Made by a program: the position numbers and the translations under genes. Below are positions 8,608 through 18,028 of a stretch of 64,000 nt of DNA, piece after piece (the first letter of the stretch is position 1; each line of letters starts with the position of its first letter). The stretch comes from Kordiimonas aquimaris (GTDB lineage: Bacteria; Pseudomonadota; Alphaproteobacteria; Sphingomonadales; Kordiimonadaceae). The notes under the pieces were generated by a model. The model searched no databases. It had not been told where the DNA came from and worked only from the letters and a program-made list of their open reading frames with translations. The stretch is from positions 875,501 to 939,500 of the forward strand of contig NZ_JAOBPO010000001.1 of the NCBI RefSeq assembly GCF_025574485.1. Reading direction: 5' to 3'.

Positions 8608-10028
8608 GAAAGCACCTTTCTTGCATCTTTAATTGCTCTTTGCACATTATCAGGCGCAGTACCACCATAAGATACACGGCTGGCAATAGATGCTTCAACA
8701 GACAGCACATCAAAGACATCCGCTGTGATGCGTGGCTCGATTGCTTGCATTGCGGTCAATGGCACATCAGTTAACGCCAAACCTTGTTCTTCGGCGGTTT
8801 TAACAATAGCGCCTGTAACGTGATGTGCGTCGCGAAATGGCAGGTTAAGTACACGAACAAGCCAATCGGCCAGGTCTGTTGCAGTGGAATATCCTTCACC
8901 GGCAGCGCTTTTCATCTTTTCTAAATTCGGCTTGAAATCAGCCAGCATGCCGGTCATGGCAACAAGGCATAACTCAAAATCGTCAACGGCTTGAAACACA
9001 GGTTCTTTATCTTCCTGCATGTCCTTGGAGTAAGCAAGGGGCAAGCCTTTCATAACAATCAACAAGCCATTTTGTGCACCGACGATGCGCCCGACCTTCG
9101 CACGCACTAACTCGGCTGCATCAGGGTTGCGCTTCTGCGGCATGATAGATGAGCCAGTTGAAAAGCTGTCTGACAATTCAAGAAAATTGAAGGCTGATGT
9201 GGCCCACAACACAATTTCATCGGCGAGACGTGACAAGTGCATCGCACCAATCGAAAGTACAGACAGAAATTCGATAGCGAAATCTCTTGCAGATACAGCG
9301 TCGAGCGAGTTTGCCATCGGTTCTTCGAACCCTAGCGCGTCAGCTGTAGCGTGTCTATCCAATGGAAAACTGGTGCCCGCAAGGGCCGCAGCGCCGAGGG
9401 GGCTTGTATTAAGGCGCTTGCGGCAATCTTGCAAACGCGCGCGGTCACGCGCAAACATTTCAAAATATGCCATTAAATGGTGACCAAGTGTTACTGGTTG
9501 GGCCGTTTGCAAATGCGTGAAGCCGGGCATTGGTGCCGCTGCATACTTTTCAGCTTGATCCAATAGCGCAGTTGCAAGCCCAATATATAATTTATCAAGT
9601 TGATCTATGGCACCTCTTGTCCAGAGGCGAAAGTCAGTTGCTACCTGATCATTTCTCGATCTGCCAGTATGTAAGCGAGCACCAGCATCACCGACTAATT
9701 CACGCAACCGCGCCTCAATATGCATATGGATATCTTCAAGAGCAGGATCAAAATGCATTTTGCCTGCTGCAATTTCAGTCTGGATTTGGTCTAATCCGGT
9801 GTGAATTGCTGTATAATCTTCTGCGGAAATGATGCCTTGCTTAGCCAGCATGGACGCGTGTGCTTTTGAACCAGCAATATCTTCACGGTACATACGTTGG
9901 TCAAAATGAATGGATGCATTAATTTCGCGCATCACGGCAGATGGGCCAGCACCAAATCGTCCGCCCCAAATGCTTTGACCTTTTGATGTATCAGTTTGTT
10001 TGTTTATCGCGTTTTTTTGATGAGTCAC
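8604..10028 (-). CDS. argH: Argininosuccinate lyase
   Basis: The enzyme cleaves argininosuccinate to arginine and fumarate, the last step of arginine synthesis. The 474-residue protein belongs to the fumarase/aspartase superfamily. It shows [11 protein letters not shown] near the start, [13 protein letters not shown], the [10 protein letters not shown] region and the signature loop [12 protein letters not shown]. The first 17 or so residues before GQSIWGGRF are a non-conserved polar lead. The gene is first in the operon with lptM and lysA and is divergent from tlpA. Confidence 0.95.
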   Translation of the reverse strand: MTHQKNAINKQTDTSKGQSIWGGRFGAGPSAVMREINASIHFDQRMYREDIAGSKAHASMLAKQGIISAEDYTAIHTGLDQIQTEIAAGKMHFDPALEDIHMHIEARLRELVGDAGARLHTGRSRNDQVATDFRLWTRGAIDQLDKLYIGLATALLDQAEKYAAAPMPGFTHLQTAQPVTLGHHLMAYFEMFARDRARLQDCRKRLNTSPLGAAALAGTSFPLDRHATADALGFEEPMANSLDAVSARDFAIEFLSVLSIGAMHLSRLADEIVLWATSAFNFLELSDSFSTGSSIMPQKRNPDAAELVRAKVGRIVGAQNGLLIVMKGLPLAYSKDMQEDKEPVFQAVDDFELCLVAMTGMLADFKPNLEKMKSAAGEGYSTATDLADWLVRVLNLPFRDAHHVTGAIVKTAEEQGLALTDVPLTAMQAIEPRITADVFDVLSVEASIASRVSYGGTAPDNVQRAIKDARKVLS

Positions 10029-10133
10029 TGGCTTGTCTTTCTGACGCTATTCTTTATGGTCTGCCACGCTTATAGGTGGCTATGGTTGGGTTTTCAATCC
10101 ATTCACACGGTGTATTGAGATAAGGGTGATTTA

Positions 10134-10709
10134 ATGTCTAAGACAATGTTGAGTGTTATTGCTTTAGTTGCGCTGCTCGCGGGTGCGGGATTAATGTTGT
10201 TTGAGCAGCCAGCGCCGGAAGGTGGTATCACACCGTTTTTGAAGGGTGAAATGGCACAGCTGACAATACCTGAGGCGCCGCAAACGCTCTCAGATCATAT
10301 TATTATGAGCGAAAATGGTGACCCCAAGAAATTATCTCAGATGGCCGGCAAAGCTATGTTGATTAACCTTTGGGCACCGTGGTGTGCGCCTTGCCGCGCG
10401 GAAATGAAAGAGCTGGCTAATCTTCAAAAAGAGCTCGGCGATGACGCGTTTGAAGTTGTTGCTATTAATGTGGATCGTGGTGGTATTCCACAAGCGCGAG
10501 AAACACTTGAGGAATGGGGCGTTGAAGGACTGCCACTTTATGCCGAGCCAACAATGAAAATCGCATTTGACCTTGCCGAAGGTGCACTGCCAACCAGTTT
10601 TGTTGTTGATAAAGCTGGTAATGTGCAAGCCCTGTTTTTAGGCCCGCTAGCGTGGGACAAGCCAGAAGCGCTTGAATTGTTTGAAGCCCTGAAAAACGGT
10701 GACATCTAA
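10134..10709 (+). CDS. TlpA-family membrane-anchored thioredoxin
   Basis: The 191-residue protein has an N-terminal anchor (about residues 5-22) and a thioredoxin fold with active site WAPWCAPCRAEM. The cis-proline region is ALPTSFVVDKAG. Such proteins face the periplasm and reduce disulfides, often for cytochrome c or copper-centre assembly (TlpA/ResA/CcmG type). Placement next to argH, transcribed divergently, is frequent in alphaproteobacteria. The specific client is unknown. It ends close to a convergent glutathione transferase gene. Confidence 0.85.
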   Translation: MSKTMLSVIALVALLAGAGLMLFEQPAPEGGITPFLKGEMAQLTIPEAPQTLSDHIIMSENGDPKKLSQMAGKAMLINLWAPWCAPCRAEMKELANLQKELGDDAFEVVAINVDRGGIPQARETLEEWGVEGLPLYAEPTMKIAFDLAEGALPTSFVVDKAGNVQALFLGPLAWDKPEALELFEALKNGDI

Positions 10710-10749
10710 TAGTCTTGAGCGCTATCCCACCATTGTTTGAGCATCATAC

Positions 10750-11427
10750 TTAGCCGATATGAGAGAGGTCGTCAGGGTATTCGGCGGCTTCTATCTCGGC
10801 TGTTTCGGTTAATGCGTCTGTAATCCATTCTTTCATGTAAGTATGATCTAGCATGGCGGACACATAGCGTTTTGCATTATCATTGATGTTGAAGCCATAT
10901 GTATTAAACCGCATGACAACGGGTGCAAACATCATGTCAGCAGCGGAAAAGGTACCAAACAAAAATGGTCCTTTATCGCCGCGCTCAATTTGTGCCTGAT
11001 CCCACAAGGCTTCAATGCGCCTAATGTCGCGCTCAACGGCATCACTGAGTGACAGGTTTTGCCATTTTCTGCGTATATTCATCGATGCATGTGTGCGCAG
11101 AGCCATAAACCCACTGTGCATTTCTGCTGTCATACTGCGCGCAAGAGCATATGCTGCATTTTCTTCAGGCCACCAGAGCTTGTCAGGTGCAATACGCGCA
11201 CAATAATCAATGATAGCAAGACTATCCCAAACGCTAATATCATTGTGCTGAAGAGCCGGAACCAAGCCTGCCGGTGTGTGTGTGGTGAGTTCAACTTTGG
11301 ATGACGGTGTGTAGAGGTTGAATTTGATTTCTTCAAAATCGATGCCCGTGTGCTTGAGAGCAAGCCATGCGCGCATTGACCATGTGGAATAATTTTTATT
11401 ACCGATAAAAAGCTTTAGGTTTGACAT
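10750..11427 (-). CDS. Glutathione S-transferase family protein
   Basis: The 225-residue protein has an N-terminal thioredoxin-like domain beginning LKLFIGNKNYSTWSMRAWLA, where the Ser/Thr after Tyr is the likely glutathione-activating region. PAGLVPALQ (the cis-Pro motif) and the DSLAIIDY motif that binds the gamma-glutamyl group follow. The C-terminal helical domain includes FGTFSAADMMFAPVVMRF. Members conjugate or reduce substrates with glutathione; the substrate here is unknown. Glutathione reductase and a second, different glutathione transferase are also encoded in the window. Confidence 0.85.
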   Translation of the reverse strand: MSNLKLFIGNKNYSTWSMRAWLALKHTGIDFEEIKFNLYTPSSKVELTTHTPAGLVPALQHNDISVWDSLAIIDYCARIAPDKLWWPEENAAYALARSMTAEMHSGFMALRTHASMNIRRKWQNLSLSDAVERDIRRIEALWDQAQIERGDKGPFLFGTFSAADMMFAPVVMRFNTYGFNINDNAKRYVSAMLDHTYMKEWITDALTETAEIEAAEYPDDLSHIG

Positions 11428-11574
11428 GTCTCACTCCTGTGCGTTGAAGGCTAGATAGCTATCACTGGCACAGGTTATGAACAAATCAGAAATACTGGTG
11501 CATCACGCTAATATTTCCCGTTTGAACGTAGGGCATTAGCGATGTTACATCTTGAAATTGAGGTAGTTACTTAA

Positions 11575-12447
11575 TCAACGTGTCGGTACAGGGATATCTC
11601 CCCCGTAATCATAAAATCCACGACCAGTTTTGCGGCCAAGCCATCCAGCTTCAACATATTTAACCAGCAACGGGCAAGGGCGGTATTTGCTGTCAGCAAG
11701 GCCATCATACAGTACCTGCATGATCGACAGGCAGGTATCAAGACCGATGAAATCGGCAAGTGTGAGCGGTCCCATTGGATGATTGGCACCCAGCATCATA
11801 GCATTATCTATCGCGTCAACACTGCCGACACCCTCGTATAATGTGTATATGCCTTCGTTGATCATTGGCATCAAAATGCGGTTTACGATGAAGGCAGGGA
11901 AATCTTCAGATACCGCGGTGGTTTTATCCAGTTTTGCAGTGAAGGCCGCAAATTTCTCGAACGTTTCATCTGATGTTGCAATACCGGGAATAAGTTCCAC
12001 TAATTTCATGATAGGGACCGGGTTCATGAAGTGAACGCCCATGAAGCGGTCAGGCCGGTCTGTGCTCGCGGCGAGGCGTGTAATTGATATGGAGGATGTG
12101 TTGGACGCAATAAGTGCGTTTGCTTTCAAGTGGGGACACAGGTCTTTGAATATTGCGGTTTTAATGCTTTCGTTTTCAACCGCAGCTTCAATGACCAGGT
12201 CACTTGCGGTGTGTGCTGACAAGTTGTCGCTAAGGGAAATGCGCGAAAGTGCAGCTGACAGTTCAGCATCTGTTATTTTTCCCTTACTTGCCTGCCGCTC
12301 CATATTTCCTTTTATAACCGAGAGCCCTTTTTCGGCCTGCTCCATTGATACATCGGTTAAAATAACGCTTAGACCGGCTAGCGCACAAACATGTGCTATG
12401 CCGTTACCCATCTGACCTGCGCCGATAATGCCTATTGTATCAACCAT
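11575..12447 (-). CDS. hbd: 3-hydroxybutyryl-CoA dehydrogenase
   Basis: The 290-residue NAD-dependent enzyme interconverts 3-hydroxybutyryl-CoA and acetoacetyl-CoA. The Rossmann motif IGIIGAGQMGNGIA opens the protein. The catalytic His lies in GVHFMNPVPIMKLVELI, and the dimerisation/C-terminal domain has GANHPMGPLTLADFIGLD and the closing RKTGRGFYDY. Single-domain length separates it from FadB-type fusions. It lies 96 bases downstream of etfA on the same strand, but a strong terminator sits between them, so it is probably also transcribed separately. It likely works in short-chain acyl-CoA or polyhydroxybutyrate metabolism. Confidence 0.92.
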   Translation of the reverse strand: MVDTIGIIGAGQMGNGIAHVCALAGLSVILTDVSMEQAEKGLSVIKGNMERQASKGKITDAELSAALSRISLSDNLSAHTASDLVIEAAVENESIKTAIFKDLCPHLKANALIASNTSSISITRLAASTDRPDRFMGVHFMNPVPIMKLVELIPGIATSDETFEKFAAFTAKLDKTTAVSEDFPAFIVNRILMPMINEGIYTLYEGVGSVDAIDNAMMLGANHPMGPLTLADFIGLDTCLSIMQVLYDGLADSKYRPCPLLVKYVEAGWLGRKTGRGFYDYGGDIPVPTR

Positions 12448-12504
12448 ATCTCGTTCTCTTGTGTTTGCTGATAATCAGCAATTTTAAACTGTGTTAGTAT
12501 ATAT

Positions 12505-12531
12505 AAAAAGGGCGCCAAATGAAGGCGCCCT
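12505..12531 (-). terminator. Intrinsic terminator after etfBA
   Basis: AGGGCGCC and GGCGCCCT form a perfect eight-base stem with a seven-base loop. On the minus strand it is followed by a run of T ending in TATATA. It lies between the etfA stop and the hbd start, both on the minus strand. Confidence 0.8.
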
Positions 12532-12543
12532 ATTGTTTGTTAT

Positions 12544-13467
12544 TTAAAGCGCTTTTTCAAGTGCTGGTACAGCTTCAAACAGGTCTGCGACCAAGCCATA
12601 ATCAGCTACCTGGAAGATAGGTGCTTCTTCATCTTTGTTGATGGCAACAATGATTTTACTGTCTTTCATGCCGGCTAGGTGTTGAATTGCACCCGAGATG
12701 CCAACAGCAATATAAAGTTCAGGGGCAACAATTTTACCAGTTTGCCCGACTTGATAATCATTAGGTACAAAGCCTGCGTCTACAGCGGCACGTGATGCAC
12801 CGACCGCAGCGCCGAGTTTGTCTGCTACCGCTTCAATAATACTGAAGTTTTCGCCAGACCCCATACCGCGCCCACCAGAAATGATGATTTTCGCAGATGT
12901 AAGCTCTGGACGGTCAGATTTTGAAAGCTCTGCACCAACATACTCAGATATGCCAACTTTATCGGCTGCGCTGATCGCTTCAACTACACCGGTACCGCCT
13001 GCTGCTGCTTTGTCAAATGCGGTGCCGCGCACAGTAATGACCTTTTTGGCATCGCTTGATTGCACAGTTGCAATGGCGTTCCCTGCATAAATGGGGCGCT
13101 TGAAAGTGTCAGTGCTTACGACTTCAACAATATCCGAGATTTGCGCGACATCAAGTGCAGCAGCAACACGCGGCATAAAGTTTTTACCAGTTGTTGTTGC
13201 CGGCGCGATGATGGCATCGTAGCTGTCAGCGATCGACAAGACGACAGCGGCGAGCTCTTCGGCAAGTGGGTGAGCATATGCGGCATCATCGGCGACTAGA
13301 ACCTTGGTTACACCCTCAATGCTTGCTGCTGCTTGTGCTGCGGCATCGCAGTCAGCACCAGCAACAAGGCCGTGTACATCGCCGAATGCTTTAGCAGCTG
13401 TAATTGCGGCAAGCGTGGCGTCTTTAACTGAAGCGTTATCATGTTCAATAATTACGAGAGCAGTCAT
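12544..13467 (-). CDS. etfA: Electron transfer flavoprotein, alpha subunit
   Basis: This FAD-binding subunit passes electrons from acyl-CoA and other dehydrogenases to ETF:ubiquinone oxidoreductase. The 307-residue protein has the C-terminal FAD domain with [48 protein letters not shown] and the final [20 protein letters not shown] signature. It overlaps the etfB stop by one base (TAATG), giving coupled synthesis of the two subunits. Gene order is beta then alpha, as usual. Confidence 0.95.
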   Translation of the reverse strand: MTALVIIEHDNASVKDATLAAITAAKAFGDVHGLVAGADCDAAAQAAASIEGVTKVLVADDAAYAHPLAEELAAVVLSIADSYDAIIAPATTTGKNFMPRVAAALDVAQISDIVEVVSTDTFKRPIYAGNAIATVQSSDAKKVITVRGTAFDKAAAGGTGVVEAISAADKVGISEYVGAELSKSDRPELTSAKIIISGGRGMGSGENFSIIEAVADKLGAAVGASRAAVDAGFVPNDYQVGQTGKIVAPELYIAVGISGAIQHLAGMKDSKIIVAINKDEEAPIFQVADYGLVADLFEAVPALEKAL

Positions 13468-14213
13468 TAGATAACTCCCTTTTCTTTAAGTTTGGAAACC
13501 AGTTCCTCGACACTTTCTACTTTGATGCCCGCTTCGCGTTTTGGTGGTTCTTCAACTTTAAGTACAGTTACGCGGGGTGCCATATCAACGCCGTAGTCCG
13601 CAGGGGTTTTCTCATCAATGGGCTTACGTTTTGCCTTCATAATATTTGGAAGAGAGGCATAGCGTGGTTCATTAAGGCGCAGATCAGAAGTAACAATAGC
13701 AGGCATGTTTAGTTTAACAGTTTCAAGACCACCATCAATTTCACGAGTGACATTTACTGTATCGTCACCCATAGCAACTTCTGATGCAAACGTTCCTTGC
13801 GGCCAACCAAGTAGTTGCGCAAGCATTTGACCCGTTTGGTTGTTATCACCATCGATTGCCTGTTTGCCCAGAAAGACAAGGTTGGGGTTTTCTTCTGCAA
13901 CGATCGCCTTGAGAATTTTTGCAATTGCAAGTGGTTCAGCTTCACCGTCATGCTCAACAAGGATACCGCGATCAGCTCCCATTGCAAGACCTGTCCGGAT
14001 TGTTTCCTGAGCCGCTTTGGGGCCAATGGATACAACAATAATTTCTTCTGCCTTGCCAGCTTCCTTGAGGCGAATTGCTTCTTCAATAGCAATTTCATCA
14101 AAAGGGTTCATCGACATTTTGACATTGGCGAGCTCTACGCCTGTATTGTCTGATTTAACGCGAACTTTCACGTTGTAATCAACTACCCGCTTGACGGGCA
14201 CCATGATTTTCAT
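13467..14213 (-). CDS. etfB: Electron transfer flavoprotein, beta subunit
   Basis: The 248-residue AMP-binding subunit pairs with EtfA. It begins [19 protein letters not shown] and contains [16 protein letters not shown] and the family signature around [20 protein letters not shown]. The AMP site region is [16 protein letters not shown]. It is the first gene of the etfBA pair; an untranslated stretch of about 175 bases separates it from the adenosyltransferase gene upstream on the same strand. Confidence 0.95.
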   Translation of the reverse strand: MKIMVPVKRVVDYNVKVRVKSDNTGVELANVKMSMNPFDEIAIEEAIRLKEAGKAEEIIVVSIGPKAAQETIRTGLAMGADRGILVEHDGEAEPLAIAKILKAIVAEENPNLVFLGKQAIDGDNNQTGQMLAQLLGWPQGTFASEVAMGDDTVNVTREIDGGLETVKLNMPAIVTSDLRLNEPRYASLPNIMKAKRKPIDEKTPADYGVDMAPRVTVLKVEEPPKREAGIKVESVEELVSKLKEKGVI

Positions 14214-14389
14214 GGGTTTTCTCTCCCGAGTTATTGTTAGAGTTTTGCTCTAAGAACCTGGTCATGTGAGCTAACGACACTATGACGTTAACCCTTGAAT
14301 TCGTATGATGCCAGCGTTACCGGATCGGTCATGCTGAGTCAATCCAGACCCAGAAAATAGAGGCTTTACAGCCAACATTTACACTGACT

Positions 14390-14956
14390 TTATCGGTTAG
14401 CACCAGGCACCCACAAGACATCGTCAACTCCGTCTTTGTTTAAATGCCGTGAAAGAACAAATAGGTGGTCTGACAGCCGGTTCAAATATTTTATTGCATT
14501 TGGATTTATCGGCTCCAGTTTGGCGGCTGTAATCGTATCGCGTTCAGCACGGCGCGCAACGGTGCGAGCCAAATGCAGATAAGCACTTTCTTTGCTGCCA
14601 CCGGGTAGAATAAAGCTGGTAAGAGGCTCAAGGTGCGCATTCATGGCATCTATTTCGTTTTCAAGCCGTGTCACTTGAGACTCTGTTGCTCTCAAGGTCA
14701 TCTCACCGGGAACAAAATCGTCACCGGGCGTTGCTAAATCTGCGCCAACATCAAATAAATCATTTTGAATACGGGAAAGCATGCTGTCGACCTCGCCGGT
14801 GGTTGTTAAACGCACAAGGCCAATGCAGGCATTGGTTTCATCGACCGAACCGTATGCCGCGACACGCGGTGCATCTTTATCGAGTCGTTTGCCATCAGCA
14901 AGCGATGTTTGGCCTTTGTCGCCGCCCCGTGTGTATATTTTAGTTAGCTTTACCAT
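14390..14956 (-). CDS. pduO: PduO-type cob(I)alamin adenosyltransferase
   Basis: The enzyme transfers the adenosyl group of ATP to cob(I)alamin to make coenzyme B12. The 188-residue protein is all-helical. The ATP-binding start is KIYTRGGDKGQTSL, followed by RVAAYGSVDETNACIG, and the second conserved block is FILPGGSKESAYLHLARTVARRAER. It is not the CobA or EutT type. Placement next to etfBA and the HIG1-like gene is common in alphaproteobacteria. It connects functionally with the riboswitch-controlled B12 uptake genes at 45-48 kb. Confidence 0.9.
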   Translation of the reverse strand: MVKLTKIYTRGGDKGQTSLADGKRLDKDAPRVAAYGSVDETNACIGLVRLTTTGEVDSMLSRIQNDLFDVGADLATPGDDFVPGEMTLRATESQVTRLENEIDAMNAHLEPLTSFILPGGSKESAYLHLARTVARRAERDTITAAKLEPINPNAIKYLNRLSDHLFVLSRHLNKDGVDDVLWVPGANR

Positions 14957-14971
14957 TTAAAATGATGCCAT

Positions 14972-15157
14972 TTATGCAGCTGCTGCAAGAACAAGTAGTA
15001 CAAGTGTTAGGGCTTGAAGGCCAACACGCGCTTGCATGAGTTTGTTGCCGTATTTTTTATTGAAATCGCCGCCTTTTGCCATGCCAATTGCACCGGTGAA
15101 CATCACCGCAAGTGTGGCAAATGCGGAAATTAAGGCTAGAATAAATAATGCGTTCAT
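14972..15157 (-). CDS. HIG1-like twin-transmembrane small protein
   Basis: The 61-residue protein consists of two membrane helices (about residues 4-25 and 44-60) joined by a basic loop with GMAKGGDFNKKYGNKLMQARVG. That loop matches the HIG1 (hypoxia-induced) domain type called twin transmembrane protein in alphaproteobacteria. Mitochondrial HIG1 proteins associate with respiratory complexes III and IV, so a respiratory-chain role is plausible but unproven here. The internal ATG at 15157 is chosen because AGAGAG precedes it and the family starts there; an upstream start at 15178 would add seven residues. Confidence 0.75.
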   Translation of the reverse strand: MNALFILALISAFATLAVMFTGAIGMAKGGDFNKKYGNKLMQARVGLQALTLVLLVLAAAA

Positions 15158-15220
15158 GTTGAGACTCTCTTGAATCATGATTTTGCCTTACTATACTGCT
15201 CAAATGATTGTCGGCAATGA

Positions 15221-15235
15221 TTAAGCCCCTGTTAA
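15221..15235. promoter_or_regulatory. CtrA-like TTAA-N7-TTAA site
   Basis: TTAA, seven bases, TTAA matches the core of the CtrA binding consensus. It lies between the divergent HIG1-like gene and the beta-helix gene, about 65 and 105 bases from their starts. CtrA itself is not in the window, but cpdR, part of its control circuit, is. A chance match is possible. Confidence 0.3.
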
Positions 15236-15340
15236 GCAAAAGCGCGACAAGGTGCCTCACCACTTAACTAATGAAAATGTGTGTTTAGGCATTATCAAGT
15301 TCACTGCTTTATGCGCGGCATGGTTTGGAGAAGATAAGAA

Positions 15341-16324
15341 ATGTTACGATATTTATTGGTTTTTACTTTTCTTAGTTTCAGCGTGATGCCTGCATCTGCG
15401 CAAGGTAAGGCGATCTATGCCGATGGTGTTTTGATGGCGACGCTTCAGGATGCCTTTGATGCAGTAAAGCCAGGCGGTACAATTCGCATTGAGCCAGGTA
15501 TCTACAAAGAGGGTGGTGAGCTGAAAAAGGGCCATGACGGTGTGCTTATCATTGGTGCACCGGGCGTTGTTTTTGATGGAGTAGCCGTTAAGGGCAAGGC
15601 GGCTTTTGTCATTCAATCTGATAATGTAACCATAGAAAGTATTGCTTGTAAGAATATTCGGGTGCGTAGCAAAAACGGTGCCTGCGTTAGGATGGAAAGT
15701 GCTAACCTAACTCTCAAGGATGTTGATTTTTCCCATAGTGAAAATGGAATTCTCACTTGGAACAAAGTTAATAAACTTTTGATTGAGGACAGTATCTTTG
15801 AATATAATGGTAAAGGTGGGCAGGCGCATGGTATGTATATTACCGGCGGTAAACAACTGATTGTACGTAGATCTCGTATATTAAATTCCAAAAATAATGG
15901 CCACGGCATAAAATCGAGAGCGGAAATTACTCTTGTTGAAAATACAGTCGTAGCCTCTTTAGAGGGCGATGACAGTTATCTGATTGATGCACCAGACGGT
16001 GGTGAGGTAATTGTCCGAAATTCATTACTTGTAGAAGGTGCTAACACTGTTAATTGGCATCTGTTAACATTTGGCCCTGAGAGCAGAAAGTATCCTGAAA
16101 ATTCTTTTAAGTTAGAGAAAAACGTCATCATTTCTGACCGCGAAGGTGGTTCGACGCTCTTCAATATAGGTGAAGGCATGCCAACACCACAAGCGCGCGG
16201 GAATGTTGTTGTTGGCCGTATAACCTATGACTGGTCAGATAATAATTTCTTTTTTGATGAGCGAGCTGATTTGAATTGGCCTGCTGCACCGGCTTTGCCA
16301 GAGATAGACCTGTCCCAGAAGTAA
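15341..16324 (+). CDS. Secreted right-handed beta-helix protein
   Basis: The 327-residue protein has a signal peptide (hydrophobic residues 3-18, likely cut after ASA near residue 20). Repeating short strands of the pectate-lyase/NosD type follow: GGTIRIEPGIYKEG, DNVTIESIACKN, ESANLTLKDVDFS, KLLIEDSIFEYN, KQLIVRRSRIL and ITLVENTVVAS. The GTIRIEPGIY opening is typical of right-handed parallel beta-helix proteins that bind or cleave polysaccharides. No lyase or epimerase catalytic set was recognised, so carbohydrate binding or cleavage remains inference. It stands alone, convergent with gluQ. Confidence 0.7.
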   Translation: MLRYLLVFTFLSFSVMPASAQGKAIYADGVLMATLQDAFDAVKPGGTIRIEPGIYKEGGELKKGHDGVLIIGAPGVVFDGVAVKGKAAFVIQSDNVTIESIACKNIRVRSKNGACVRMESANLTLKDVDFSHSENGILTWNKVNKLLIEDSIFEYNGKGGQAHGMYITGGKQLIVRRSRILNSKNNGHGIKSRAEITLVENTVVASLEGDDSYLIDAPDGGEVIVRNSLLVEGANTVNWHLLTFGPESRKYPENSFKLEKNVIISDREGGSTLFNIGEGMPTPQARGNVVVGRITYDWSDNNFFFDERADLNWPAAPALPEIDLSQK

Positions 16325-16353
16325 TTAAACGCCCGGCTTTGCTAGGCTATTAG

Positions 16354-17217
16354 TTAAAACCCGATACTTTTTAAGTATTCCTGCGCAGTAATTCCTGCGG
16401 CGCGGTCATCCCGTATGCTTGGTGCACCTATCCGCTTTGCTAGGCGTTCGCCTTTGTCATCAAGCAGTAGTGAATGGTGATGATAGATGGGAGCGGGCAA
16501 CTCAAGCAGTTTTTGCAACACCACATGAATGTGTGTGGTATGCAATAGGTCATCCCCGCGTATAATGTGACTGACTTTTTGCAAGGCATCATCAACAACG
16601 ACAGAAAGATGGTAACTTGTTGGCACATCTTTGCGGGCAAGCACAATATCACCCAATATGTCTGGCGATGCAGATGTGTAATTGTATATCTCGTCATGCC
16701 ATCCGATTGGCTCTTGGATATAAGATAATGCTCGTTTCAAGTTAAGTCTTATTGCATAGGGCCTGCCAGCGCTAATCTTGGCCTTAATCTCGCTGTTAGG
16801 CAGTTTTTTGCATGTGCCAGGATAAACTGGCCCATCCATACTGTGTGGTGCCGATTGTGCTGCTTTCAGCTCTCGCTGAATATCTTTTCGCGTACAGAAG
16901 CAAGGGTAAAGAAGGCCAAGGTTTTCCAGTTGATCCAAGGCGTTTTTATAATCGCCGTAATGCTCCGACTGAATGCGCACAGGCTCAGGCCAGGTTAGGC
17001 CGAGCCAGGATAAGTCTTCATATATTGCATTTACGAACGCTGATTTGCAACGGGTTTGGTCAATATCTTCAATGCGCAACAAAAAGGTACCATTTTCCTT
17101 TTGAGCGCGCCGATAAGCTGTCATCGCGGCAAAGGCATGCCCCTTGTGAAGGAAGCCTGTTGGGCTTGGGGCAAATCTGGTTACAAAATGACCTGCAGTG
17201 TTTTTTTCTGTGACCAT
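16354..17217 (-). CDS. gluQ: Glutamyl-Q tRNA(Asp) synthetase
   Basis: The 287-residue protein is a shortened glutamyl-tRNA synthetase that attaches glutamate to queuosine in the anticodon of tRNA(Asp). The HIGH-type motif is FAPSPTGFLHKGHAFAAM and the KMSKS equivalent is GERLAKRIG. Zinc-site residues are visible as CFC with a later TCKK. It lacks the anticodon-binding domain of true GluRS, which explains the length. It is monocistronic here, converging with the beta-helix gene. Confidence 0.92.
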   Translation of the reverse strand: MVTEKNTAGHFVTRFAPSPTGFLHKGHAFAAMTAYRRAQKENGTFLLRIEDIDQTRCKSAFVNAIYEDLSWLGLTWPEPVRIQSEHYGDYKNALDQLENLGLLYPCFCTRKDIQRELKAAQSAPHSMDGPVYPGTCKKLPNSEIKAKISAGRPYAIRLNLKRALSYIQEPIGWHDEIYNYTSASPDILGDIVLARKDVPTSYHLSVVVDDALQKVSHIIRGDDLLHTTHIHVVLQKLLELPAPIYHHHSLLLDDKGERLAKRIGAPSIRDDRAAGITAQEYLKSIGF

Positions 17218-17401
17218 TGTAAAACCCTATAGCGTCAACTGCTGCAAAGAAAGGTGCATTTTGATTGCTAGAATGCGTCCAAACATAACCGTTTGAGTAT
17301 GATAACGCCTTATATACATACAATATAAGGTCTTGTCATACGCATGTAACACTGTATCTTGATTTTGAACATGTCGGAAGAGCCCTTATGGGATGAAAGT
17401 G

Positions 17402-17447
17402 ACCGACGATAGTTGTCGGTGCATCTTCCAGTGATCAGGGGAGATCA
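17402..17447 (+). promoter_or_regulatory. Two small hairpins in the HNH gene leader
   Basis: ACCGAC/GTCGGT (seven-base loop) is followed by TGATC/GATCA. The loop of the second hairpin is AGGGGA, so it contains the ribosome binding site of the HNH gene that starts at 17450. The stems are short and could be accidental. Confidence 0.3.
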
Positions 17448-17449
17448 TA

Positions 17450-18028
17450 ATGGGTGTTGCCTTTGCGCCCCACATGCATGCGTCATCGCCGGAAACATGT
17501 CCGGCTCTTGTGCTTAATGCTGATTATCGGCCTCTTAGTTATTATCCGTTAAGTATCTGGAATTGGCAGACAGCGTTGAAAGCGGTTTTTTTAGAGCGAG
17601 TGAACATTGTCTCTGAATACGACACATGTGTTCATTCTCCCTCACTCGCGATGAACTTGCCTAGTGTAATAGCACTCAAGGATTACATCAGGCAGCCTGA
17701 ATACCCGGCCTTTACAAGGTTTAACCTATTTTTGCGAGACCAATTTACGTGTCAGTACTGTGGCTCTACTGATGACTTGACGTTTGATCATGTTATTCCG
17801 CGCAGTCAGGGTGGTCGGACAAGCTGGACTAATATTACAGCTGCTTGTTCACCGTGTAATTTGCGCAAAGGTGGCCGCACACCGAAAGAATCCAGCATGT
17901 ATCCAAGGCGCAAGCCAATGCGCCCGACGACTCATGAATTAAATGCTAACGGGCGCCAGTTTCCGCCAAACTATCTGCACGAAAGCTGGCGTGATTATTT
18001 GTATTGGGATATCGAACTTGAAAGCTAA
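17450..18028 (+). CDS. HNH endonuclease family protein
   Basis: The 192-residue protein has a C-terminal HNH nuclease domain. It shows a CQYCG zinc knuckle, the catalytic region LTFDHVIPRSQGGRTSWTN and a second pair CSPCNLRKGG. The N-terminal half (CPALVLNADYRPLSYYPLSIW) is typical of a widespread chromosomal family in alphaproteobacteria whose role, possibly DNA repair, is not established. This makes a mobile or homing role unlikely. Its ribosome binding site GGGGAG lies seven bases before the ATG. The 3' end overlaps the start proposed for the VOC gene. Confidence 0.8.
   Translation: MGVAFAPHMHASSPETCPALVLNADYRPLSYYPLSIWNWQTALKAVFLERVNIVSEYDTCVHSPSLAMNLPSVIALKDYIRQPEYPAFTRFNLFLRDQFTCQYCGSTDDLTFDHVIPRSQGGRTSWTNITAACSPCNLRKGGRTPKESSMYPRRKPMRPTTHELNANGRQFPPNYLHESWRDYLYWDIELES

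Noticed and set aside
17450-18028. HNH gene as a homing endonuclease or mobile-element relic
   Set aside because: Its full-length N-terminal domain matches a common chromosomal family and no intron, intein or repeats flank it.
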